From Botryotinia globosa (Eukaryota; Ascomycota; Leotiomycetes; Helotiales; Sclerotiniaceae), in contig RCSZ01000007.1 in the NCBI GenBank assembly GCA_014898425.1, positions 1,302,001 to 1,366,000 on the forward strand: DNA of 64,000 nt. Reading direction: 5' to 3'. Every line of letters starts with the position of its first letter. Positions within the stretch are counted from its first letter, which is position 1. A program made the position numbers and the translations under genes. Of the stretch, positions 1 through 11,432 are shown in pieces. Below the pieces are notes generated by a model that was not told the origin of the DNA, did no database searches, and saw only the letters and a list, made by a program, of their open reading frames with translations.

Positions 1-1146
1 CGAAGTAGTAACCGGCGGTCTGAGCCTTCTTGGAGAAGGTGACCATGTCGGGAGGGGTGTCGAGGTTCCAGTGTTCGTGGGCCCAGAATTTACCCGTGGC
101 GCCGACACCAGTTTGAACTTCATCGACGATGAGGAGGACGTTGTGTTTCTTGGTAAGGGCTCTGAGACCGCGGAAGAAGGCGGGTGAGGCGTGGTTGTCT
201 CCTCCTTCGGATTGAATGGGTTCGACTACGACGGCGCAAGGTGGGAGGTGGTGAGTGGTGATGATACGTTCAACATCGGCAAGAGCTTCTTCTTCGATCT
301 TCTGGTTCTCCACAACGTGATCCTCGAGTGGGTATTTGAGAAGAGGGAAAGTAGCTTGTGGCCAATCGAAAGCAGGAATGTCGAGCTTGTGGATTGGCTT
401 ACTGCGAGTGGTAGAAAGGGAGCCGAAAAGACGTCCATGGAAGGCAGTCTTGAAAGACATGATAGACAATTGAGGAGCACCCGGTGCTTGGTTAAGCATA
501 GATGAAGCAATATCTTCCTCTGAAAATTCCACATGTGCACCACCACGCTCTTGTTGTCGACGATACATAAATGCAGCCTTGTATGCAGTCTCATTGGCAT
601 CTGAACCCGCCATGGCAGTAAACACCTGATCGAGACCCTTTGGTGCTACCTTTAAGATACCCGTCTTGATAATATCGGCCCAATCGTGCGAAGGGAAATT
701 GCCAAGGGCAGGACGGTTGATGATGGCAGATGCCATTTGTTCGGATTGTGCGGCTCTGAGGAGATGGGGATTGCTGTAACCAACTGGAATGGATGCAATT
801 TGAGCATAGCTATTACTCTGACATCAGTATATTGTGGAAAATTGTGAAAACAGGAAATGATAACGTACACATCCAACAAGACATTTCCATCTGGATCCGA
901 AATGTAGTTGCCCAAACTCTTTTGATAATTGGCAAGCATGTTCAAACTTCTCGTATCAAATACTTTATCCAATTCCGCAATTGCCTTTTGGGATTCTGGA
1001 CCTGGAATGGCAGTTTTGACATGTGGCCTCTCTGGTTCACCAGTGAAGAATGGTTTGACGCTCGTAGTGGCGTATGTTCGTACAGCTCGTGGAAGGGCCC
1101 TTGAAGCCATTGGAGGCAATCGGGCGGCAGCTCTTAGAGAAGCCAT
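1..1146 (-). CDS. 4-aminobutyrate aminotransferase (GABA transaminase), 3' end beyond the window
   Basis: Class-III PLP aminotransferase of the GABA shunt: it converts GABA and 2-oxoglutarate to succinate semialdehyde and glutamate, normally in mitochondria. The first exon runs 1146-869. A 59-bp intron (868-810, donor GTACGT, acceptor TAATAG) rejoins the frame to read LLDVYAQIASIPVGY, and exon 2 runs from 809 off the left edge. The first 35 or so residues are Arg/Ala/Ser-rich with no acidic residue, which suits a mitochondrial presequence. About 362 residues are visible, out of roughly 500 in the family. Visible hallmarks are MAGSDANE, the PLP-binding aspartate region IVDEVQTGVGATGKFWAHE, and the Schiff-base lysine (about K355) in TFSKKAQTAGYF, only a few codons from the edge. 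The start at 1146 is the first ATG and gives the presequence. Related to UGA1/gatA proteins. No damage is seen in the visible part. Confidence 0.95.
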
Positions 1147-1711
1147 TGTTTGTGCGGTGATGAGAAAGAGGGGAGATTGGTGAGAGAGAAGAATAACGAG
1201 GAATAGAAAGAAGAAAGGGAGAGGAGGAGAATAGAAGATGAATGAGAGCCAGAGAAGGTTATGTAGTACGAGTATTTCTTACCTAGCTCGCTCTCCTCTC
1301 CTCTCCTCTCCTCTCCTCGCCGCTGCAGGTGAGTGGAGTCAGGAATGAATTTCGGGTTGTTTTATCTTTATCACCTTGCTCTGCTAACCTTGCTAACCTT
1401 GCTGGACTTATCTTATCCGACTTATCGTGGATTGTGAGTGATTCGTGACGTGAAACTGTAACTAAAACCGGGGATTGTACGGATTGGAAAGATTGGAAAG
1501 AGGGGCTCGAGGGAGGAGGCCCAGGAGGAAGATCCTCAGTGGTGGTTAATATGTGTGTATGGATTGAAATTACATAAGAGAAGAGTAAGTGAATTGATGG
1601 AAGAGCAATGATTGGCTTGATAATCATTCACATTCGAGGTTTGACTAACTCCAATGAGTACAGAACAGAGTATGCGATACTTGCTGAAGGCGACAGACAA
1701 CCAAAAGAGCT

Positions 1712-1742
<31 letters not shown>

Positions 1743-2995
1743 CGACGAGGACAATATATATATGTAGCTTAGGATTTAATACTCAGCACTCAGTACTTAT
1801 TAGCACTTAATGCACCATTCTACTTTTCACCTAGGATTTTACAGATTTACAACCTACTTACCGTCCTTATTTATTAGTAGTCAACGAACTCATTTATTAA
1901 GCTTTTTAAGGGTCAAAGACAAAGACCACATTGATTGGGGAATTCATAAGATAATATCAATATCAATATTAACATCAATATCAATATTAACATCAATATC
2001 AACATCAATATCAATATCAATATCAATATCAATATCAACATCAACATCAACATCCATCTCTTACTAAATTCAATTGGGAAAGTCCATCCCAATCATTGTT
2101 AGCCAATCGATACGAGTATACTTGACCAAATTAGTCATCCTCTCCATTCCACCAGTTTTACCATTGTTCTTCTCTCTTTGACTCTCTTCGATCTCTCCCA
2201 TAAGTATGCGCGACGATGAGCTTCAAAATCGCATTCCCTTGTCTCTGTCTTGTCTATTCCAAGGTTCTCTGTTGTATCATTCTCTGCTCTCTTTTCTTAT
2301 CTTATAAGTTATCAATTTGGCGGTTAGAATCGGCTTTTCGCGGGAGATCATTTTGGTTTCTTTGCTTGAGGATTGAATGCCTTTTGTCAGAACATATCAG
2401 ATTCAAAGTCAGAATGATGATAAATGGCGATGGTGATGGTGATGGCAAATACATTGGAGAAATAATGCGACTGGTATTGATCACTTTGAAGATAAGAAAA
2501 GTCAAAAGAGAATCAATTAGTGACGTTCTGAAGCTCAAATATTGGGGAAATGTAATGTTGAAGTTGAGTGACTTTGATTGTCAGAAGATGTTCTTCTATG
2601 GTATTTTTCGAAGCTAGACGAGCACATTGGAAGAATTTATTCTCGCTTGACATTTTATTCAAACTGGAGATTACGGGGTCTGAATGTATAGTATATGACC
2701 GTTGAATGGTAACATGGGGCGAATCGCTTCTTGCAAGCAAAGGGGTTTTATAGTATAGTGTAAAAGAAATTGTTTTTTTTCTTGAACATCTTAGGCTTTG
2801 AAACACAGTGAGATATCTGATAGGTTTTTACTTTGTCCCTCTGTAGTTTGACGGATGGATATATATATCTCAGGTGGCGTTTGATGAGGGATTCTTTTCA
2901 GCGAACGAGGGCAGTTGGTGGCTTTGTGAGAGCATCACAGTACCCCGACATCTCTTTGCCTTCAATCCACCTCTCGCGTAGATATCATCAATAAT
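1147..2995. other. Intergenic region with simple repeats
   Basis: Upstream region of the GABA transaminase, on the other side abutting the 3' end of the next minus-strand gene. It contains a CTCTC run (about 1290-1317), a GAC/CGA trinucleotide run (about 1709-1750) and an ATCAAT/ATCAAC hexamer tract (about 1956-2052). Open frames here (for example 2216-2617 +) have repeat-derived or low-complexity content and no domain I recognise, so no gene is called. Confidence 0.6.
1956..2052. repeat. (ATCAAT/ATCAAC)n microsatellite
   Basis: Tandem hexamer tract, mostly ATCAAT with interspersed ATCAAC and ATTAAC units, about 95 bp long, in non-coding DNA. Confidence 0.9.
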
Positions 2996-4187
2996 CTATT
3001 CCCCTACCATCTCCGCCTCCCTCCGACTCTCGCCCCCGAGCTCACTGATAACAACTGGCTCTACTGGCGACACCGTCTCGGCCACCGGTGTTGCACAAGC
3101 CGGTCGTTCGCTGATATCATCAACTACTCCCCTGACCTGGCACTCTGGCTTGTTACCCATACGTCTTGCTTCAAAGGCATATGATGGAGATTTCTCGCTC
3201 CCTCTAACTGCTGAAGTCCAACTTGTATGTGGGTTTGAGTCTGGGTTTGGAGAGGCGTAGGATGCTACTTGGATTTCTGGATTTGAGTTTAATGATGGCT
3301 GTCGTATAATGGTGGTTGAAGAAGATGAGCGCCGTCGCCAGAGAAGAAGAAGTATTGTGAGTAGTGATACAATGAGTAGTGTCGCGCCTACTGCTATTCC
3401 AATGACAATGCCTGTAGGAAGGGTATGATGGGCGGTTGCTACCACGGAGGATGATGTGGCAATAGCCAATGTGGCGCTGGTTGATGTTGATGTTGATGCT
3501 GATGATGTTGTGCTTGTTGAGGTAGATGGCGTTGTACTTGTTTGTGGGGCCAGTGAGCTCATAGAAGATACGACAGTTACGTACTGCGTGGTCGTAGGCG
3601 ATCCGGGGTTTGAGAACGATCCCCAATTGTATGTATCAGTCACGATTATGATGTCGCCAGGCGTCGTTTCATCGTTACAATATATTATCTCAAGCGCATT
3701 ATATGCATCAAAAACATACGTGTTACAGTATGGCCAGGTGGGGTCAGTACTGGATCAACCTGTGTTAAAAGATTACTCAAGATTTACATAGGTAGTGTTG
3801 GAACTCACCAATAAGATGCACCAATTGATTCTAAGTAGGTTTGGTTCTCTGTATATGGATAGCAGGTAGTTGCCACATTGCAAGATTCTCCCCTTCAATG
3901 GTTTCAGCTTCTGACTTTCATTCGAATGAAAAAGAGATAACCCACGGATAGCAGCACGTCGCGTAATTGCTGGTGGGACCAACACAAATAGCAGGTGAAT
4001 TGCAAATGTCGTTATTGCATGTTTGAGAGTCGCGCTTTAACGCTCGATCGAGATCATGTAGAGTAACTGGCGCTGTAATCATGGGATAGTTCTCATCTGT
4101 AGGCATAGGCATTGTCATTGGACTGGCAAGCAAGGCAAACAATAATGTCGAGCAAACAGCATTTCGTAGAAAGATAGTCATGTTCAA
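2996..4187 (-). CDS. Secreted Cys-rich, Ser/Thr-rich single-pass membrane protein (wall-sensor-like)
   Basis: Three exons fit: 4187-3946, 3892-3809 and 3749-2996 (introns of 53 and 59 bp), giving 359 residues. The N-terminus is a hydrophobic signal peptide (about 1-22). A dibasic KR at 51-52 could be a Kex2 site. The ectodomain then has ten cysteines (57, 62, 68, 78, 79, 85, 91, 109, 117, 133), including a CC pair. A Thr/Ser-rich stalk (about 155-220) follows, then one transmembrane helix (about 223-246, starting GIVIGIAVGATLL) with a WRRR stop-transfer, and a 113-residue cytosolic tail. The layout matches fungal plasma-membrane stress sensors and other mucin-like type I proteins, but the Cys spacing is not a WSC domain I can match. 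The splice choices are the only ones that avoid in-frame stops and keep the cysteine-rich frame. Function is unknown. Confidence 0.7.
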
Positions 4188-5360
4188 TTGCCCGTCACTT
4201 TGAACTCAATGAGAAAGTGCCAAGTGAGAATGATGTGGGATATCATGAAAGAACTGCGAACTTAAAGGCATAATAAAAGAATACAAGGCTGAGTTGAACG
4301 TTCATTGTATCACAATAAAACGAGAACGACGAGGCGAATTTTCCTGCACTTGCCCGCTGACCCGTCTATCTTCCAAAATCGACTGGCTAAGATGACATAA
4401 AATGAAGCAGCTATATTCATGCAAAGGGAACCAGCTTTTCGAGCCGCCACTTTTGTCAAGGAGGGTCTAACGAAAATACGTCGTCGTTAAAATGCTTTGG
4501 TTGACGTGTGGAAGTACACTGGTGCTCCCCGGGAATGGTCTGCAAAAGCCCGCAGATGACAGACGTAAAGAAGTGATCCACCATGCTCCTGGATGTATAT
4601 GCTCAACTCACAGCCCGGTTTGACGAATACCTTTGGTATGTGTCGTTCGAATATCGGTGTAAAAAGTAGGACTTTGAAAGACGTGGCGAATCAATCCCGA
4701 GATGCCTTTCCGCAATCATTTTGGGGGAGGGGAGAGAAAGCAAAATGAGGAATATCATACATGTCAGGAATGGAATCTCGAAACTAGGTCCCTTATAACT
4801 ACTTCAATATTTCAAAGAACTTTTAGTATCATCGTGTGCCGACTCCAGACAGCTGGTTACTCGAGATTCGAGGTTGATAATCCCTAATCTATGAATAATA
4901 AACAGATCACTTTATAACCTTGCCTCATACTGCCATACCGCATATTGTCCAGCAACACGCATGCATGTGATATCCCATACTCCAGGGTGGTATCAATATT
5001 ACACATTGTCTCATTTTGACATTGAGCCCTTAGCACAAAGTCAGAAAGGAGATGCGAGTCAGCAATCTCAACATTTGGAAGGTTCTCATGTGCCAATATA
5101 TTTGGCGGGAAGAAGTTGAATCAAGACAAGATGACAGAACTGCCTGTGTCTGCTGGAGAGTTGGCTTCGGCGTTGATGTTTAGAATGATATATACAATCA
5201 TGTTTTCACAAGGTGATTTTGTACCAGGTTACAAAGGATTTGTGTAACATATACTGGATAAATCGCAAGACTTTTTAGTAAATACAGATCGAGATAGGAG
5301 AAAACATATGAAATAATCAGATTCAGTCAAGTCAAAATCCAACTTCAGCAATGCCCCTTT
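4188..5360. other. Intergenic region, no gene recognised
   Basis: Upstream of the sensor-like gene and downstream of the phosphotransferase-like gene. The minus frame at 4884-5096 looks protein-like for about 70 residues, but it lacks an ATG and a usable acceptor. Confidence 0.5.
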
Positions 5361-6695
5361 TTAGTGTCCTCTGGGCTGCAAATTGCTCCTTTGCAGTTCC
5401 TCCAACTCCGCAAGGAAAGCTTCAGCGTCCTCGACTCCTTGGCCTTGGAGACCAAGCCGCCCTTCGACGAAGTCCGGTCCGACCTGCGCTGCGTCCCAAG
5501 GTTTAGCTCTCCAGTAAAGAGACCTAACCTCTGGCATATTATATGGCGGTTTTCCCAGCCCCCTGTAGACGCTCCACCTATATTTATGAAATTCAATTCG
5601 CCGAATACCCGAGCTGTATTCTTTATTCAATATTTGAATTGGGCAAAAATCGTACGTGTGACACACGGCAAACTTCGTACGAACCCACGCTTTCGGGACA
5701 AATCCCGCTAACGACCAACTTGCAAGCCCGATGGTTGGAACTCGTAGATCTGAATAGCCCCCATTGGGATAGTCTATGAGAATAATGTGACCAGGTCGCA
5801 AATTGTTGTGCGCGAAACAAAACTCCGAGAGTCCAGGTGCTAATTCTGTCTCTGCCCAGCTGTCTTGCATGCCTTTTGGGTCATAGGGACTTACTCCAGG
5901 CTGGAAATGCACCGGCAAACACGAATCATACATGCCTTTTCCATCAACAGTCCCCATCCTGTCCCCTGTTATTTTGGACAATTCAAAACAAGAGTCCTTC
6001 ACAGCCGTGATGACATTCTCCCTTTGTTGTGGCGAAAGTATCGGCCATGCTTGTTCAAAGTTCAAACCATATAATTGAGTTTCAAACGAAATATGACGCA
6101 TCATCTGCACCTCGTAGCGTATGATCTCTGGGATCTTAAATCTCTCAGCCAGCTCAGGCGAAAGTTTTCCCCTCATCCAGTTCAGCGTCACGGATTGATG
6201 TGTGAGAGGATGTCGTATATGAATAAAGGCCATTTTCAAAACGCCGCCGTACCCAATACTCCATGAAACCGAATTGTTCATCCAGACGCGTGAATCAAGA
6301 TAGCTTACCAGCGGAATATCACCCCCGGCCCGGAAACGTCTTGTTGAACGTTTATGAAAGGTGGCCTTGGGTGGCGGCATAGGAGCATCCATAATGTGAT
6401 AGCTAGAATTGTCTTTTTCATCGTACCAATCTGCGTCTGCAGATCGGCCTTCAGAGCGCCGCAAGATGAGATTGCAGATTAGCCAGGCGTCTGGATCGTC
6501 GTCTATTTCTTTGATGCCCTCACTCATTGGCCAGCTTCCATTTTGGACGCGCCATTTTCTTTCGTTCTCTTCCAATGTGTAAACTGGGTCGAGTTTGTGA
6601 CAATCGTAAAAGAACCGTTTGATTTTGTCGAGTGGAGGGTACCATTGGCTTTCTAACCAGGGGCTTTCTTCCTCCAACGAGCCTTCTGTTGTCAT
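5361..6695 (-). CDS. Aminoglycoside-phosphotransferase-fold protein lacking catalytic residues (predicted pseudokinase)
   Basis: Intronless, 444 residues. The C-terminal half has the layout of fungal APH/choline-kinase-fold proteins. A Brenner-like segment lies at 296-304, where the family reads HGDLxxxN, and a segment at about 323-333 corresponds to GIIDWEMAG, followed by the usual AGFVPKAWVRTKFAVC continuation. Here the first reads HNNLRPGHI, so the catalytic Asp is Asn298 and the metal-binding Asn is His303. The second reads GLASWSLAG, so the metal-binding Asp is Ser326. The frame is otherwise intact with no stop or frameshift, so the loss of catalytic residues looks like divergence rather than decay. 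The N-terminal 130 residues are acidic and not recognised. It could be a pseudokinase or an HET/orphan-type protein with a binding role. Start at 6695 is the first ATG in frame. Family assignment is fairly sure; biological role unknown. Confidence 0.8.
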   Translation of the reverse strand: MTTEGSLEEESPWLESQWYPPLDKIKRFFYDCHKLDPVYTLEENERKWRVQNGSWPMSEGIKEIDDDPDAWLICNLILRRSEGRSADADWYDEKDNSSYHIMDAPMPPPKATFHKRSTRRFRAGGDIPLVSYLDSRVWMNNSVSWSIGYGGVLKMAFIHIRHPLTHQSVTLNWMRGKLSPELAERFKIPEIIRYEVQMMRHISFETQLYGLNFEQAWPILSPQQRENVITAVKDSCFELSKITGDRMGTVDGKGMYDSCLPVHFQPGVSPYDPKGMQDSWAETELAPGLSEFCFAHNNLRPGHIILIDYPNGGYSDLRVPTIGLASWSLAGFVPKAWVRTKFAVCHTYDFCPIQILNKEYSSGIRRIEFHKYRWSVYRGLGKPPYNMPEVRSLYWRAKPWDAAQVGPDFVEGRLGLQGQGVEDAEAFLAELEELQRSNLQPRGH

Positions 6696-8156
6696 GTTTG
6701 ATTGATGACAACGATAGATGATAACTTAAAGATGTATGTACTTGTGCTTGTAAGTCTGTGAAACCTTCAAGTAGATGGTAGTAGGATAGAAGAAATTATG
6801 AAAATCGCAAAGGTTTATATAAACATTCCCTGAAAGAATTCAAAGTAAGAAGGCTAAGACGAACGCAGAACCACCAATCAAAGAAAAAGCTCTACCCATG
6901 AAATGAAAGGGACTCGTGGTATAAAGATAACCAAGAGAGTAATGTCATTCGAAATCGCTTACAGGACCTGATGAATTTGACTACATCTACAAGGAAACTT
7001 ATTCAAACAAGGGCTATTCGACTCCGATTTCGTAAATACACGAATGGCGAGTTTGATGACAGAACATCACACGAGAAAATGAAACATTTCAATGAAGAGC
7101 ACAAAGAAATTCAGCACGCCATTCATGAGGTATATCATCTAGCTCGAGGACGTTGAGAGTGAAAGGTTTTATGGCTCAAAGCCGACAATGAATTACAAAA
7201 GATATTCAATGCAAAATATGCATCTCAATAAAAGACGGATTTCTCCATAACAAGAACTATAACAAATGGAGATCGTGGATCGAGATTAAAACTGAAATCG
7301 AGATCACATTGATATTGATCAACATTCGATTGAATGACTTGAATAACATATTGATCTAGTGATTTCCTTTATAGATGATAAATGCATTTTGGATCGAGAT
7401 GGCTACCCAGCCGTGCCTAGGTAGACAAAGGCAATATCGACCAACCCGATGACTGCCAATTTGGCCGAGATTATCTGGTTCTTTCATCACCTACAATCGA
7501 CTAGACGTGATTGTCCTTTGGTCGCGAAATTGAATCAGGAGGTAACTTGGGACCTACTTTCCCGGAAGAATCCGCTTCTCTTTTGATAAAAATGTGACAC
7601 GATTACTGATATTTGGGATGAAATGTCGCCATGGGACCATACAAAGAGGGTAAAAACAATTGACTCTTCTAGTTCCATATAGGCACACAAGGAAATCTTT
7701 AGACGAGGCTGTTGAATGTAAACTTGATGATTATTTAACTTGCCATTAATGTATATTCAACAACACAAAATACTTCAGAAAGGAAGAAACAAAGGAACTT
7801 GTGAGTTTTGCACTAACTACACAAATCCACACCACACAAATGGTTGCAATAAACGTAAAACCACACGCCTTATGAAAAGCCTGTCTAAAATCAAAAAATG
7901 ACCCTCCCAATTATCCTATCAATTACCAAAAAAAAGAACATGTATAAAATCCCATTCAGATTGAACCCCCCCTCCCCAATCAAATCGTGTGATACTAGCG
8001 GCTTGCTTGCACAGAGTGATTTGATAACTAAAATTCAATATTCACATCCTCTTTACAAGATGTTTATATGCGATTTTGTGCCAAGCTGCATGGACCTAGT
8101 GGCCCGGCCATCTATTGCATGCAATGCAATTGCTGTCAAGGCTTTTGCACCACGTC
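6696..8156. other. Intergenic region, AT-leaning, no gene recognised
   Basis: Upstream of the phosphotransferase-like gene. No ORF with coding character. The 3' part (8041-8156) contains the degenerate exon copy described separately. Confidence 0.5.
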
Positions 8157-8160
8157 TCAT
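8041..8160 (-). pseudogene. Decayed tandem copy of the zinc-knuckle exon and its intron start
   Basis: Compared with 8211-8330, this stretch has the same order of words on the minus strand. A coding part reads WCKSLDSNCIACNRWPGH, against HCQKRDGDGIVCNKWLSH in the neighbour (same length, C2/C12/W15/H18 shared). After a stop codon it aligns with the neighbour's intron, GCATATAAA then TTGTAAAGAGGATGTG. The splice donor of the neighbour is destroyed here. It is a local tandem duplication about 170 bp apart. Confidence 0.5.
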
Positions 8161-8398
8161 CGCGCGAGTTTCTCCCACCAAGTAAGCAGAGTCCTAAACC
8201 TCTTGTTAGTATCCACATCTTCTTTACCAAGAATTTATATGCTACTACTTACTGAGCTGTAAGGATAACGTGGCTCAGCCATTTATTGCATACAATTCCA
8301 TCCCCATCGCGCTTTTGGCAATGCTGGATGGGTTTGGAGTAGTATTTCATGTCACAACCAGGGCAGTAGTAAAGTCGTTCCTGAGAAGAAGGCATCAT
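8157..8398 (-). CDS. Possible 60-residue zinc-knuckle protein
   Basis: Two exons fit: 8398-8253 and 8193-8157. The 59-bp intron (8252-8194) has donor GTAAGT, a perfect ACTAAC branch site and acceptor TTTAG. The protein starts MMPSSQERLYYCPGCDMKYY, with a CxxC pair, then C and C nine residues apart (HCQKRDGDGIVCNKW), which could bind one zinc ion. It ends TLLTWWEKLAR. An upstream in-frame ATG at 8533 would add 45 unremarkable residues. An alternative acceptor 21 bp further on would splice into the downstream duplicated exon and give a second Cys motif. Such short Cys-knuckle proteins are common in fungal accessory DNA and usually uncharacterised. I judge the gene real mainly on the splice signals and cysteine spacing. 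Confidence 0.4.
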
Positions 8399-11160
8399 GA
8401 TGGGGTTGTCCAAGTAGAGGGCGAAGCTTTTGGGAGATGAGATGTTTTGCTTGGTATGTTGAGATGACTTTAGTATGGACAACACTTCCAAAAGTCTGGC
8501 CAAGAGGCTAGAAAATGCGTGATAGCTGCGCAAAGGCGTGTATTGTTGGAGAGGAGTTGAATTGAAATTTGCAGATTCTTAGGAGTTGGAGCTGGTTATG
8601 GATTTTACTGTAGGGCATCTTCCCAATTTAACGTAGCGTTTTCTTTATACGATTCTCTGAGGTTTCAAGTTGTGGAGTATGAACCATGATGATGAACACA
8701 GTATCTGAGATAAATTTAGATCTTTCCAATCTTTCCAATCCAACATGCTCTGGATGTCGAACAATGATTCTCGCTTCGACTTCATCTCTTCAACTTGAAA
8801 GGAATTTAATCGGAAATCGATCAAAACAGGGATCCGTCGTTTCATTGAGGGATAGACAGAGAACCGTGCATCATATTTCAATCATTAGGGCTAAAACATT
8901 GTTTAACACTTGATGTAAAGGTTCGGTGAAACCATCTTTCATAGGGTTCAAGAGGCTTGGGAGTGACGAACTGGAAATGCCTTCTTCGCAATGCAGCAGT
9001 TATTGTGACACTTATTTGATCCTATAGCATATGAAAGATCTCATCGAAAGCCACTAACTTGCAGAATGAAATACCCGATTCCTCGAAATTGAACAAAATT
9101 TGGTTATAAGTATGTTCCTGACCACCGCACAATTGAAACTCCTTTTAGTGGCCAGTCTATAAAACAATATTGGAGGCAGAGACAGCAAGAAATGTGTCAT
9201 TAACACATCAAAAACGCATTCATGAGATCACGACAACAACGATTGATGACCTGCAGTCATTGACCCCAAAAATAACTTTTCGGATATGATATCTACGCCA
9301 CCTCGAGTAGGACAATACGAAACGCGCCCTGATTTACAGGATAGTTTAGGAATAAATCTTCGAGAGGATCGAAGAAGAGTTACTTTCGATGTGTAATTAT
9401 CGTTCGACGCGCAATCAACTCGTGGCGCAGACACATCTGAGACTAATGTCTCGAGTGGATATGAGTACATGAGATATGGAAGCCGTTATAAGGACCAACG
9501 CATTACTGTTGTATGCGCAAGATGCTGAAGATTCAAATAACAATAAGGAATTGTGTGAAGGAAGATACAGTGATCAGAACTCGACAAGAGATCTCATCAA
9601 TCGACAGTCATGTTATTCCTCCAGCGCAAATAACTAGGGAGCCGTTCAACCTCTGAAACCAAGCCCGGTCCAGCTGTAAGACAAGAAGAATAATGTGAGC
9701 CAACACGAAAGATACCTCACCCAGATTTTTCAGAAAAATAAGAGTTGTCACTCCGAGTATGCAGAAAGAGAAAAACATATATATCTCCACACCGTGATGA
9801 CTAACCGCGTGCACGCTGCAAGCACACAAAGCATGGCGTCGCCCAACCCGAGGAAATTTTCAAAGGTCACCGGGAATGCGAGGATCAGATATCCATCATG
9901 CTGGGAGCGGTTCTTTGTGTACCTACTGAAATAATCGAGGCGTCACTGGGCGCGTTCTAGAGCGAGTCTGCGAGAAAGTTATCGTGTCGAGGTTTTTGCA
10001 GATGGGATTTGGATGTACCTAGGTAGTCAGCATCACGTGATGATATAGTCTTGGAGCTCTTTGAAAGGAAGGGTCAGCCACAAGAGAAGTTCTTCTTGTA
10101 TCTGCACTATAGTTCCTGACAGTGAGGGCTCGATCCAATATAGTCATCGCACAGTAGGTAGCAGATAGATGAAATTTATAATCACGTGGACATACATAAA
10201 GGTACCTAGACCCTATCCGCACGAGAAGAAAGAGGCGGTGTCAATAATAACATCTTTGAAAACTCGATCGGTCCTCTTACCTAGGGCTAATTCTGAAATG
10301 ACCTTTTGAGATACCATTCAAATAATCAAAAGCAAAAAAAAATGCTTTATTTCGGTGTGATTTCTATAATTCATTTGTAATTGATTTTTATTCCATGAAT
10401 TCAAAAGATCTCAACGAAGAGTTGAGTGGTCAAATCCTCTAGGCGAATCGATTGTTAAAACTTCAGCTCTCAGCCCTCAGCTTAGCACGTCAAAATCTCC
10501 CCAATAGAAGAACAAAAGAAGGAGAACGAAGAAGCAGCAAGAGTCATGCGATATCTCACGCCCCTCGCATTACCATGCAGACCCATTCTATCCAAGAGAA
10601 AGTAAAAATAGTAATCACTGAAAAGTAGTTTCGCCAATGGGTTATTGGGAGAGATTCTAGAAACGGAGAGAACAAAGAAACAACAACGATATATAGCAAT
10701 AGCCAAAAAAGGAAATCCTTAATGCAAACTTTCTGTATAGAGTGTATGAAGGGAAAGGATTTAACCGACTTGAAGAAAAGGGAAAAGGGGCGGGCTATTG
10801 TGATGATTCATGAGCGAGAGTATAAGTAGGAGTAGTAGTAATATTTATGGGTATAATTGTAATAGAAATATAATAATGCTATCAATTGAAAAATCGTTTC
10901 ATTTCACAAGCGTTTATTGTACCCCAAGTTCCTTCCCTTTTGGTACGAACTTTGAAGTGGTAAGGGACTTAAGTCTACCTAGTCGTCGTTGTTTCAAATT
11001 CGAGGATGAAGTCTGTGCTCGCCTTCAACCACGAAGATTTTCCTTCCGACCGCCAATTAAAAATCCTTATACACCGGTACTGATGCTCAGCGTGTCATTT
11101 CCACTCATTAGTATTACCCGAGCAAGTGTTTAGGGCTCGGGGATTTTCACTCCTTATACC
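8399..11160. other. Intergenic region, no confident gene
   Basis: About 2.8 kb. Minus-strand frames around 9600-9960 encode hydrophobic stretches in two different frames (possible relic of a membrane protein), but no continuous model could be built. Elsewhere I see nothing with coding character. Confidence 0.5.
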
Positions 11161-11289
11161 TACAGAAGAACTTGGTTATACCGGACTGGGATTTTCGATC
11201 AATCAAATCCGGTATATCCAAGATTCCAGTATAAAAAATAATAGCCCAAGCTTTCTAACCAAAATTTATATCCGATTTCAATTCCAAAC

Positions 11290-11432
11290 TGTAAGACTTG
11301 ATTGAAGTAAAAGAGATAATATTAAGGATTAGGAGGTAAGGATCAAGATAATGATCCTTGCTTACCTAATCTACACTAAGCTAATTTAATGTATATGCAT
11401 GTGATATGTATTATATATTTAAAAGTGTAACA
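11290..11432. repeat. Left LTR, 143 bp
   Basis: Contains an internal short palindrome around GGATCAAGATAATGATCC, shared with the right LTR. It differs from its partner mainly by transitions. Confidence 0.9.

Noticed and set aside
2216..2617. 133-codon + frame and its antisense frame
   Set aside because: Low-complexity translation with a GATGGT repeat in the middle, no domain, and equal-length frames on the other strand.
4884..5096. Minus-strand frame that reads protein-like (CQNETMCNIDTTLEYG)
   Set aside because: No ATG, an in-frame stop shortly upstream and no acceptor AG between the stop and the coding-like part.
9600..9960. Hydrophobic minus-strand stretches in two frames (FLGLGDAMLCVLAACTRLV and FFSFCILGVTTLIF)
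   Set aside because: Possibly a membrane-protein relic, but no splice model joins them without stops and no family is recognisable.
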